Shown one piece after another: positions 11,256 through 22,127 of a stretch of 64,000 nt of DNA (position 1 is its first letter; every line of letters starts with the position of its first letter). The position numbers and the translations under genes are program-made. The notes beneath the pieces are model-generated. The model made no database searches and was not told the origin of the DNA. It was given only the letters and a program-made list of their open reading frames with translations. The stretch is from Cymodocea nodosa (taxonomy: Eukaryota; Streptophyta; Magnoliopsida; Alismatales; Cymodoceaceae): contig CM072336.1 of the NCBI GenBank assembly GCA_036874045.1, forward strand, positions 16,797,001 to 16,861,000, written 5' to 3'.

Positions 11256-13013
11256 TGTAGGATCATACGATCCTACAAGAGACACAAGAGAGGGGTGAAT
11301 TGTGTATTTTTAATATTTTCTGAAATATAATTGAAACTTTAAAATACAAAAACAAGTCGAGACATTGTTTTCATAAAATCATTTTTATCCAAGGTTTCAA
11401 TTATAATATACAATTCAATTCTCCTCAGAAATTGTAGATACAATTATATTTCGATACCATGTTTCATCTAAACAATTTCATAACTACAAATAGAGAAAAC
11501 TAATTTGCGGAATTTAAAACATTTCTCGCTATTTGAGATCTTTCTTATTCTTCTTTCTTCTTCAACAATTCTTTAGTGACAAATATCTTGTCTTTCTCTG
11601 CTTCACCGAATTTGATTTCTTATGATACTTCAACTCTTCAGCGACATAAATCTGACATTTTCTACTTCACTGAATTTTCTTCCACTTGAGAGATTTTCCC
11701 CGAGAAGGTGTTTTTGATCCCTGAAAAATATTTTTCTTTTGGTGTGCAAGGATGGTTTGATCCTTGAAAAGATTTTTCTTTTTGTGTGCAAGGATGGTTT
11801 GATCAACGAGAACTCTATGCCTTTTATACTGTATCTTCATTTCATGCATATCCTCTACGTTTAATCACTACTAGTTTTCCACTTCTCCACGTCTTTTCTT
11901 TTTCCTTCATCGAAACACACACATTCCAACCCACGTTTATATTTCGAATTTCCTTTAATCATCAGTCTTGGATCTCTGAAAAATTTCCTGTAAAATAAAC
12001 TTTCTCGTCCAAAAGTTTTTCATCAGTGTAATAAGAAGTCGTTACTTTAATGTTAACTAAACGAGTAACACAAGTATATATATATAACTTAACATTTCTA
12101 ACTTAACGAGCTCACCATGTGCCATTTCACGTGACAAGTACTGTAGCTAACTCAACAAACTAAGTCCATGGTGTTATGCTATCTTAACGAACCAGCTTAA
12201 CCTTTCTTTCGGAAGGTTAAACGATAACTCACTGAAAACAGTTTAAGTTTCGGATAGTTACGGATGTAAGTCACTGAAAAACTCTTTATATGATAAAATT
12301 AGTGAGACACATGTCAAGACCTGAAAACATGACTTAAGTTACCTTTCAGATAGTTACAACTGTAAGTCTCCGAAAAACTTTAACTCACCGATTCAGTAAT
12401 AAACAAATGTTTTTATAATAAGAATTTTACCACATGCAAAAATAACAACTTAAGTTTATAACGCTAACCTAACGCGTTGCCTTAGTGTTCAATATAGCAA
12501 CTCAACGTGTTTAGTTATGTTAACTTAACGAGTTAAACATGTGCACCTCACGTGATACAATACAATATTCGTAACTTATAATTTCACCACGTGTATAATA
12601 CTAACTTAACGAGTTCGTCTCTTCTTTTACTCACTAACTTAACGAGTTATTACGTGACCTATTTTAACCTTTAAGCCTCTAACTTAACGAGTTCTCACGT
12701 GACCTCTATACAAACAAAACTCTAACTTAACGAGTTGTCTAAGCATGCACTGTTCATGATACATAAGATATAACTTTAAAACATATCATGCTTTTCAATA
12801 AAACCACACGTTAACTTAACGTTTAGCTAAATGAGAAATTAATGCAACAAAATGACTAGTTATTAACTTCAGATCCAATGCAAACAAGTATTTATATCAG
12901 TAAGCTTTTTCTGTATTAATTAATGATTTTAATTTCTTTTCACAAGCAATAGTAATTGAGCAAATATGATTATTTTCATTCACCACACATCATCAAAACA
13001 AAAATACTCAACA
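11256..13013 (-). repeat. 5' LTR of element A
   Basis: 1758 bp; ends TG...CA; collinear with C's LTRs but about 190 bp longer. The extra part (about 12190-12400) carries sites of the TAACTATCCGAAAC type normally seen in the D and E families. The outer end at 13013 abuts the pol sequence of B. The inner end has a 9-bp inverted repeat (11256-11277) not present in the other LTRs of the family. Contains CACGTG boxes and many CTAACTTAACGAGTT motifs. Confidence 0.93.
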
Positions 13014-14652
13014 TTCTTCATCACATCCCATTAGTCAAGTCATTGGTAATATTAATGAGGGAGTTAAAACTAGAGCTTCAGTAAATTTAAATAGTATGTG
13101 TATGTTTGTTTCTATGGTGGAACCAAAGAATATAGAAGAAGCATTATCTGATGAAAATTGGATAGTGGCAATGCAAGAAGAACTAAATCAATTCATCTGA
13201 AATGATGTTTGGGAATTAGTCTCTCCATTAGAAAATCAGTCCATAATAGGTATAAAGTGAATCTTTAGAAACAAAACTAACGAAACTGGTCAAGTTATAA
13301 GGAACAAAGCTAGATTAGTTGCACAAGGGTATACATAGGAAGAAGGACTAGATTATGATGAAACATTTGCTCCTATGGCTAGGTTAGAAAGTATTAGAAT
13401 ATTATTGGCCTATGCTTGTTATATGGATTTTAAATTATATCAAATGGATGTAAAGAGTGCATTTCTATATGGTTTAATTAATGAAGAAGTCTATGTAAAA
13501 CAACCACCTGGATTTGAAGATGTTAAAAATCCTGACTTTATGTATAAATTGAAGAAACTCTTATATGGTTTGAAGCAAGCACCTAGATAATGGTATGAAA
13601 GATTATCTACTTTTTTAATAGAACAAGGTTATATCATGGGAAAAGTGGATGATACTCTATTTATCAAAAGAGATGGTAAGGATCAGATTGCTATTCAAAT
13701 ATATGTGGATGATATAATCTTTGGAGCAACTTCTGATAAACTGATAAAAATATTTTCTAAAGAGATGACTACTCAATTTGAAATGAGAATGATAGGAGAA
13801 CTTTCATATTTTCTAGGACTTCAAATTAAGCAAATGGATAAAGGTATATTTTTAAATCAGGAAAAATATGCAAATGAAATGCTTAAGAAATTTAATTTTA
13901 ATGATACAAGAATTCGATGAACTCCTATAAGTACTTCTTTAAAGTTAAATATTGATGACATAGGAAAATCAATAGATCAAAGAAAATATAGAAGTATGAT
14001 TGGTTCTTTACTTTATTTGACTGCTAGTAGACCTGATATTATGTTTGCTGTGTGTGTTTGTGCTAGATTTTAATCTAATCCTAAAGAATCACACTCAATT
14101 GCAATTAAAAGAATATTTAGATATATACAAGGAAATAAAAATTTCAGACTGTATTATTCTAAGGATAGTTCAATAGATCTTATAGGATATACTGATGCTG
14201 ATTATGTAGGATCTAAATTTGATAGAAAGAGTACCAGTGGCACATGTCAATTATTGGGAAATAATTTGGTGTCATGGTTTAGTAAAAAGTAAAATTGTGT
14301 AGCACTTTCTACTACAGAAGCTGAATATGTTGCTGTTGCACTGTGTTGCACTCAGATTTTGTGGATAAGGCAAATTTTAGAAGATTTTGGATTATCTCAT
14401 GATACAACTAAGATTTATTGTGACAGTAATTCTACAATAAATCTTTCCAAAAATCCTATATTACATTTTAGAGGAAAGCATATAGAGGTTAGACATCATT
14501 TTCTAAGAGATAACATAATTAAAGGAAAAATTAAATTAGAATTTATGTCTAGTAAAAATCAATTAGCTGATATATTTATTAAACCTCTAGACGAAAATAC
14601 ATTCTACAACATAAGATTAAATTTAGGTATTTGTAGGCTATGTGATATGTAA
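13014..14652 (+). pseudogene. pol: pol 3' part of element B: reverse transcriptase and RNase H
   Basis: Starts in the integrase-RT linker (QVIGNINEGVKTRAS) because A is inserted there. Reverse transcriptase motifs: YQMDVKSAFL near 13440 and [10 protein letters not shown] near 13700. RNase H follows (TDADYVGSKFDRKS near 14195, CDSNSTI near 14420), then the family C-terminus GICRLCDM with stop at 14650-14652. In-frame stops include 13198, 13336, 13588, 13918, 14071 and 14290. The TAG at 13336-13338 (GYT-stop-EEGLDY) is also present at the same codon in C but is CAA in A. The gene cannot make a full protein. Confidence 0.9.
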
Positions 14653-16227
14653 AATGCTTAAACTCCAAAAAAAGATAAATATTATTGATGATGTTGTTTA
14701 CCTCATAGATATTATACATTTATCATAAATATCTAAGTAATATCTAAACTACTGCTTAAGATACTATGTATTTATTGTAAAATCATAGTAGTATCTTATT
14801 GATTTTGAGTAAGTTATCAAATTTTAATGGTTTTCACGATTTTAAGTGGAAGTGTAAATGAAAAACATTAAATACTTCTGAAATTTTGAAATGTTGATTA
14901 ATTGTTTTCTTTGAATCGAGGAAAGTGCATATGATCATGCATAAATTTGACTTAATTGATTAAACTTGTAGAATAATTTATATGTAACTCATCTTAAATT
15001 GTTAATCAAAAGTATAAGCTTATTGAAATTGATTCATATTTTCAATAAAATCATAGAAGTAAAAATTGTATGAGATTTGTGTTTTATTGCATCTATATTA
15101 ATGGAATACATATATATTGTGCTTAAAATGAAAAGTGCTTACAAAGTGAATCTTTGAGAGTTTATTGATCAGTTTGATCACGAGCCTTTTGTACTTAAGC
15201 AGATAGGTATGTAAAGATTGTTGTTCTGAAAAAGGATTCTTTAAATCTGGCAACCTAAGGTCCTGATTAGATATGGGATTATTGACTAAAAGCTCATTAC
15301 ACGGGTGCATTAGAAAGCTCTTGTATGATTCAAGCTTTTCAAACTAACTTTTAAAGAAAATTATCAATAGTTACTGTTTTGAAAAGAAAAAGTTGTTTCA
15401 TTAATTACAGATATCTTTGAATCGAATATAGTTTCTACCAATATGACTACTGATATATTGAATCAACATAAGTACTTTTGAAAACGTTTATTTGAGACAC
15501 ATTCTTTTATTCTCCTTGAATTAATCATATTGAGTTCAAAGTTGTGTTTTGATTCATATATAGTAGGAATTGATTCTAGAAATCATTTTTAATGAATTCA
15601 GAATAACGGAAGTTTCTGAAAAGAAAATTTAAAAGTCTAGTTATACTTAACATCTATTGTTATAGAAGTATATTTTGTATGTTATTGAATATATAAGAAG
15701 TATATTTGTAGGGGGAGGATTAACAATGTCCAAAATAGATTAATATAATTCAGACTACAAATCTTGGCTAATCTGAATTAAAGTCCTCTTAAGATCTTGT
15801 TGAAACAATTTAAAAAGACAAACAAACTATTTTAGATTCATGAGAAGAGAATGTTAGAATAGTTTACAATGTTCTCAAGATAATGTTAAGTATAGCATGT
15901 GTGTTGTCTTCGAAAGGTTTCAGTTGAAAGCATTCAAATTTTTGTTAAGTGTACTAACTGAACGTTATGTTATATAAGATAACGTGTAAAACTACCTCTA
16001 GACAGTGTTTTACTCGTTAGGTTAGTTAACTCAACGAGTTATACTTGAATATTTCGAGTAGCTTGATTGAATAAACTTTATTCAATATTCAATGAAAATC
16101 CAAACTCGACTTCTATATACATTGAGCTATTCGCCTAAAACCCTATTTATACACTTATTACACAGGCACTTAGGTTATTAGTAAACTTTGTCAAGAAAAT
16201 CTTTCCCGCTTGTTGTTGTTACAACCT
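14653..16227 (+). other. Non-coding spacer between pol and ORF3 of element B
   Basis: No real coding frame. Contains a GTAGGGGGAGGAT purine tract at 15708-15720. Near 16010-16045 it has LTR-like sites (CTCGTTAGGTTAGTTAACTC and TAACTCAACGAGTTAT), then a TATA-like CCTATTTATACAC about 90 bp before ORF3. Same layout as in A and C. Confidence 0.72.
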
Positions 16228-18496
16228 ATGATGATGGTCTCCAAGTTCTAGAAAGGTCGTGGCAGAGGAAAAGGCAAAAGAAGAGGAGATGCAAAAGGAA
16301 AAGAAATAGATACTGATGAAGTTCCACACACTTGGTTCAAGAAAATACTTCGAGTGGACAAAAGGTTAGTAGAAATTTACAGAGATTACTTATTTCCTCA
16401 AGGTATACTAGATGAAATTAGACAAGAGCTTCAAAATACTAATGAAAATATTACATATATGTGTATTCGAAGTAAATATGATAGAGAATACAGAATGAAA
16501 TGTGCTGAAATTGCATTTTTAGAGTAGTATACAAAATTTTCGGGAAAAGGTATAGGTACATCAACTAGAATTCCTCAAATACCTATAAACGGTACAAGAC
16601 TACATGCATTTGAGGAAGAGCATGAATTAGCTATCCCTACCCCTTTATATTCAAAACAAGTAGAATCACATATTATTGTAGATAAAAGAAAAGTTGACAG
16701 TCTTCGAAAGGCTATAGTAATAGAAAGTGCTTTTGAAGAATTAAAGCAAAAAACTTTTATGGAGCAATTTGAAAAGAAAACAACAATACTTGAAGAGGAG
16801 AAACAGAAATGTTATAGAAGAAGAAAAGTTAAAAAAATTGTCTACAGAAACAAAGTCTATTGGAAAAGGACAATCAGATGAACATTTATTTCCAAAGGAC
16901 AATGTATGTCTAGACATTGTACCTTTTAGTGCATCTGATAAACTCATCAGTTCCGAGCATATTGAAACTGATGATGATAATGAGACTTTATTTTCTCTTG
17001 CTAGAAAACTTGAGAAGAAATGCAAGTCAAATATGAGCTCAAGTTTTTCTATAACTACAAATCCTGATGATGCAAAAATTGAAAAATCAGAGCATTAGAC
17101 ACCTAACATTGAACAAGTTATTGCAGATATAATTGACAATGTTGAGGCAGTAACTACTTCACAGGTTGAATTCTCTAGAGTAGCAGATGTTGAAAATGTT
17201 AAGACTCTAGAAGAGCTAAACATCAACTAACCTTCTTTAGAATCTATAGAAATAGAGTTTGAGAATTCACAGCATGTACAAATGAAACTATCTATTGTAG
17301 AAATTGAAAAATTATAGACAGATACACCAACTGATGAATTTGTGCAAAATTTGAACTCTGTATTTTCTATAGAAACTAAACAAATGAATGTGGCAGATAT
17401 TGAAAATGTTCCTTACACTATTGAAGCTGAAGAATCAAGTGTACATATGCAGCTTCAAGAAAATATATTGACAAAGGAATAACATGACATTCATTTTGAA
17501 GAAGAAGTTCCTGAAGATGAATTAAACTCTGAATCACGACTTCAGGTATCACCTTCTTTATGTACAGTATTAGAAATTCAAGGAAATTCAATTTATTTTA
17601 GATTTGAGGAAGCATTGTAGAAATACAATAATCTGATTACATATCAGATTCTACATGGTAGACCACTAAAATTCAGAAATTTGATTGATATGAGAGATTT
17701 ATTTGAGTATCAAGGCCTCATTCAATTCTTGCCAGTTGGAATGAAATAGAAGCAATACAAAGAGGTTATTGCAGCTTTTTATAGTAATTTGGTCAAGAAT
17801 GAAAATATACTAAAAACTCAAATAAATAAACAGGAGTTAATATTGTCTCCTGAATTAATTTTTAAAATTTTGGGATTAAAGAATGAAGGTGTTGTATTAC
17901 AAACAGATTTGACATGGTTAGACAATTGGAATGGAACATTCAGTCTTTATCAAATATTCCAATTGTATATTCTGAAATGAGATTAATGGAAAATCTGAAT
18001 GTAGAGTCAAGGTTTATTGCAAATATATTGCATGCCAATTTATTTCAGAGAGTTAGACACAATATGGAAAGTCAGCAAAAGCTGTTTATATGCAACTTAT
18101 GGTCTGCTGAATAGAATTCAAATCAATTGGTTTGATGTTTTTACTTCTCAACTACAACATATGAGTTCAAAGTTATTTTATGGTGATGTTGTATGTAGAA
18201 TCCTTGCAAGCCAATTGAATTTATCTGACTGGCCTTCTGAAACTAAAGGCATGAGAGCTTTTATTATAAAAGATTTGCATAAATTCCAGGCCATGCATAA
18301 ACCTCAACGACAACAACAACCTGATTGTACAGACCATATACAACAACAACAACAAAGTTATTCAGTTCAAGCAGAACAGCAAACCTAGATACCTCTTGAC
18401 CTAGATGATGTATTTAACGACATCAAAAATGATATTAGGCATCTAGGAGATAAAATCTGTAATGCTATAAGTGATATACTTCAGAGGAATAGATAA
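16228..18496 (+). pseudogene. ORF3 of element B, broken
   Basis: Start taken at ATGATGGTCTCCAAG (16228); the seventh codon is already TAG. Collinear with C ORF3: basic N-terminus (GRGRGKGKRRGDAKG), charged region, acidic middle (17100-17530), conserved domain (17580-18250; DLFEYQGLIQFLPVG, ELIFKILGLKNEGV, INWFDVF, DWPSETKGMRAF), Gln-rich stretch (18308-18390) and an end near SDILQRNR with stop at 18494-18496. Many stops and frameshifts (for example at 16526, 17096, 17228, 17480, 17748). No signal peptide or membrane segment. Function unknown; see ORF3 of C. Confidence 0.82.
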
Positions 18497-18884
18497 CTAA
18501 TTGTTTGCTTGTATCTGAATACAAAATGTAATGTTTGTATTCATTGTTTGATTCATTAAATAATAGATTTTTCTATAAATTCTGTGTAATTATCTTTTTG
18601 ATTAATGACAAAAAGGGGGAGAAATGTTATAAAAAAGATGATTATGATTTTAATTGCATATAGTATAAAGGGAGATGATATTTATGATTATTGTAATTTG
18701 ATAGATGATAATGTAATCTAAAAGGTAGAGAAATGATACTTATATAACTATTGACATCTGGAAGTTTTATTTCTGAGAGGAGAAATTTACACAAACAATA
18801 GAAATAAGCTTAAGTGAACTTAAGTCAACAAACTTGTTCATAATTGATTTAATATGGTTTTGTCATCATCAAAAAGGGGGAGAT
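18497..18884 (+). other. 3' untranslated region of element B with two purine tracts
   Basis: Non-coding. A first AAAAAGGGGGAG tract is at 18609-18623. The terminal tract (AAAAAGGGGGAGAT, 18871-18884) directly precedes the LTR and is the expected plus-strand primer. Confidence 0.85.
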
Positions 18885-19207
18885 TGTTGAGTATTTTGTT
18901 TTCATGATGTGTGCTGAATGAAAAATAATTATATTTGCTCAATTACTATTGCTTGTGAAAGGAAATTAAAGTATATCAATTAATATAGAAAAAGCTTACT
19001 GATATAAATACTTGTCTGTACTAGATCTAAAATTATACTAAGTTAATAATTAGTCATTTCATTGCATTAATTTCTCATTTAACTAAACGTTAAGTTAACA
19101 TGTGTTTCTATTGAAAAACATGATATGTTTTAAAGTTATATTTTATGTATCATGAACAGTGCACATTTAGACAACTCGTTAAGTTAGAGTTTTATTTGTA
19201 TAGAGAT
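18885..19207 (+). repeat. 3' LTR of element B, first part
   Basis: Starts TGTTGAG right after the purine tract and matches C's LTR until D begins. The last five bases (GAGAT, 19203-19207) are the target-site duplication of D. Confidence 0.93.
19203..19207. repeat. Target-site duplication GAGAT (left of D)
   Basis: GAGAT precedes D at 19203-19207 and follows it at 26789-26793. Confidence 0.93.
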
Positions 19208-20529
19208 TGAAAGGACCTCTAGATTTTGATAATGCAAAAATCAATGTGAGGATTTAAATTGTATTTCTCAGGCTTAACAGTCAGTAAGAGAGCAGAAGTT
19301 GATAGAGATAGTTTAAAGTGTGTTGCAAATGATAAAAAGGATTTCAGAAGGTTACTAGGCTTAACTATCCGGAAGAGAAATATTTTCGGTGAGTTAATAG
19401 TCTAAATATCCGAAAGGCAGTATAAAGCAGTAGCAACACTATCGGACAGTTAGAAGATTAAGTATTCGAAAGTAGAAGGCTTTCAGAGAGTTAGAAAGAT
19501 GGATGAATGAAGAATCGGAAAGTTACTATAGCTAACTATCCGAAACTTAAGTTATTGAATTTCCCACGTGCAAAAATCCAAACAGAAGCTTAAAAGAAGA
19601 ATCGAAAAGTTACTAGAGCTAACTATCCAAAATTTGAAGAGTTTTGGTGAGTTACAAGTATAACCATCTGGAACTTAAGTCAGTCTATTATACACGTGCT
19701 GAATTAAATAAAGTAGTCGGAAACTTAACGAAGGATTTCAAAGGGTTACTGTAGCTAACTATCCGACAGCTAAATAAATGTTCGGTACGTTATAGCTACA
19801 AGTATCTGATTGAATGACAGCTCTTTTGTACGATCTGAAATCCTATATGGTAGAAAGACTTAAGTGACTTTTCGGTAAGTTACAAGTATTTTTCAAAAAG
19901 TTACATGGCTAAGCCTTCGAAAAACCCAGGGAATCGGACGGGTATCTTGAAATACCTCGCTGAATGGTAACTTACCATATTTGGGACAGAAATCTTACCA
20001 AGTACAGTATAATACATCCATTGGAAGAAAAATATGATCGTTACACATGTTTAGTATATATACAAGCCACAGATAACAGAATTAAATAGCTTTTTTCTCA
20101 TACACATATTTACACCAAGCTCAATAGAAGAAAGCCTTAAAGATCAAATCATCTTCAGCATATACAGACTCAATTTTAGAAGCTCATCACGTACTCAACT
20201 CTGATACTTTCAAGCAAGTGTTTTACTGAAGTACACAGATCAAAAACTTCAGAGAAAGATTGGTTGGAGCTATGACCTGAAAGCTCAATCAATTTGGTTA
20301 GTTCTTGCTTTAACCTTAAAGCAAGTGATTGTAAGTTTGTGAAAGTTTAGTGAAGCCCAAGTATCCCTTGGGGGTGGACTAGCCGTTAGTGGTGAACCAC
20401 CTAAAATTCCTGTGTGTATTATTTTTTATCGTGTGCTTGCTAATTCTCTATATCAATCAGCTATTAAATAGCTAAGAAACAAATTATTACCATTCACCCC
20501 CCCCTTTGGTAAGCCATAAGGTCCTAACA
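19208..20529 (+). repeat. 5' LTR of element D
   Basis: 1322 bp. Upstream of the TATA box it is packed with imperfect inverted pairs such as CGGAAAGTTAC and CTAACTATCCGAAAC, each followed by ACTTAAGTC-like sequence, and CCCACGTGC boxes. Ends AAGGTCCTAACA. Promoter, start of transcription and poly(A) site of the element lie here. Confidence 0.96.
20055..20062 (+). promoter_or_regulatory. TATA box in 5' LTR of D
   Basis: TATATATA after the motif array and before the R/U5-like part. Position and sequence fit a plant RNA polymerase II core promoter; the matching site in the 3' LTR is near 26314. Confidence 0.6.
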
Positions 20530-20531
20530 AT

Positions 20532-20547
20532 TGGTATCAAAGCAAGG
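20532..20547 (+). other. Primer-binding site of element D
   Basis: TGGTATCAAAGCAAGG two bases after the LTR end; complementary (with one change from the usual TCAGAGC) to initiator Met tRNA. Confidence 0.92.
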
Positions 20548-20581
20548 TTGATCTCGTTAATAGATTTAACCATCTGAGATC

Positions 20582-22114
20582 ATGGCTTTTCACACTACAA
20601 AGGGTCAAAATATCCATCGACCTCCCCTATTTGATAGTAGTAATTATAGCTATTGGAAAAATAGGATGGAGTGTTTTCTCAGGAGTACTGATGTAAAACT
20701 CTAGAGAATGGTTGTACATGGTACACCACTCCCAATCAGTCATGAAAGTGACTAGTCTGAGGAGGATGAAAGAATCATCCAGATGGATGCTCGTGGGATA
20801 AACTCAATCTACTATGCATTGACTAGTGAACAATATAACAAAATATCTGCTTGTAAATCTTCTCATGAGGCTTGGAAAAATCTTCAAATCACATATGAAG
20901 GAACCAGCCAAGTAAAAGATACAAAGATCAACATTTTATTAAGAAAATATGAATTATTCAAAAAGCTTGATAAAGAAAGTATTATTGAAATGTTTTCTAG
21001 ATTCACAGAAATTATAAATGAACTGAGAGGTCTTGGAAGGGACTTTTCTAATCGTGAACAGGTACAGAAGATTCTTAGAAGCCTGATAGTTGAATGGAAG
21101 CAGAAATCTACTTCCATACAAGACTTAAAAGATTTAAACAATTATTTAGTTGAAGACTTGTTGGGAAATCTTCTTGCTCATGAAGTCCAAATGAAGGAAT
21201 GGAAAGAAGAAGGAGTCACTGAAATAAAGGCTGAGAAAAAGAAAGAATTAGCCTTTCCTTCAATAGAAGACCAACCAAGCTCGGATGAGGATGAAGTATT
21301 ACTACTGGCTAGAAATTTTAGAAAGATGATGAGACAAGGAGGCAAAGCTAGCTCCTCAAGACCAAACGTCCCTACATGCTACAAGTGCAAGAAATTGGGA
21401 CACATTCAACTTTACTGTCCTTTTCAATAGGAGGACAAACAAAAATGGAAGAGGAAGAATAAGAAAAAAATGGCCTTGAAGGCCACATGGGATGATAGCA
21501 GTTCATCAGACTCAGAGGAAGAGGCATCTACAAACATGTGCTTTATAGCACAAGAGGTATGTTCCACATCTCTTGATTGCTTAGAAAAGGAAAATGATGA
21601 TTTAGATGTAGATAGTCTTCTTTGTATAGTAGATAAGTTATATATAAAATGTAAAAATTACAAGAAAGAATTAAAGAGCTTAAATGTTTGTCTAGAAGAT
21701 GTCTTTGTCGAATTAGAAAAAGCCCTAGTGGATAATAGGGAATTAAAAACTAAAATTGATAGCTATAGTTGTAAAAATTTTGATCTGAAAGAAGAAAATG
21801 AAAAGTTATTATCTGAAATTACTGATTTGAAGAACACTGTATATAAATTTACCAAAGGTGAAAACAATCTAAATAAAATCATAGGATCCCAAAGAGTAAG
21901 AACAAATAAATTTGGCCTAGGGTATGCTATACCACAGGAAATTTTTTACTATGGTAGAAAGATTAGATTGTATAGAGATGGGACAACTGTATTTGTCATC
22001 AAGAAGAGATCTACTTCTATATGGCTACCAAAAGGCAATAGGTTCAATATGCAAAGGACTAACACTGATGGACCTAAGAAAATATGGGTACCAAAAGTCT
22101 TAATTTCAACATGA
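20582..22114 (+). pseudogene. gag: gag of element D, with nonsense mutations
   Basis: Start ATG 20582 (MAFHTTKGQN), 52 bp after the LTR. Capsid-type region with the copia Gag pattern (YWKNRMECFL, WKNLQITYEGTSQVKDTKI, IKI/LRSL motif near 21070). Zinc knuckle CYKCKKLGHIQLYC near 21380. A heptad-rich coiled coil occupies about 21590-21860. Ends WVPKVLIST with TGA at 22112-22114. Stops: TAG near 20702 (normally Trp), TAG near 20750 and TAG at 21428-21430, all in frame, so the remaining frame is otherwise open. Pol lies in the +1 frame. Virus-like particle protein; the coiled coil is a Sirevirus Gag trait. Confidence 0.92.
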
Positions 22115-22127
22115 TTTGTAGGACTGC

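Larger units (their letters stand above)
1..13013 (-). mobile_element. Element A: SIRE-like Ty1/copia LTR retrotransposon, 3' end beyond left edge
   Basis: Read on the minus strand the order is 5' LTR (11256-13013), primer-binding site, gag, pol, long spacer, ORF3, purine-rich tail. Base 1 aligns with C sequence about 50 bp before its final purine tract, so the 3' LTR should start just outside the window. The order integrase before reverse transcriptase makes it Ty1/copia. The coiled-coil Gag tail and the extra ORF after pol fit the SIRE/Maximus (Sirevirus) lineage. It is inserted in pol of element B, a member of its own family, and is itself hit by a solo LTR at 410-2011. Confidence 0.93.
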
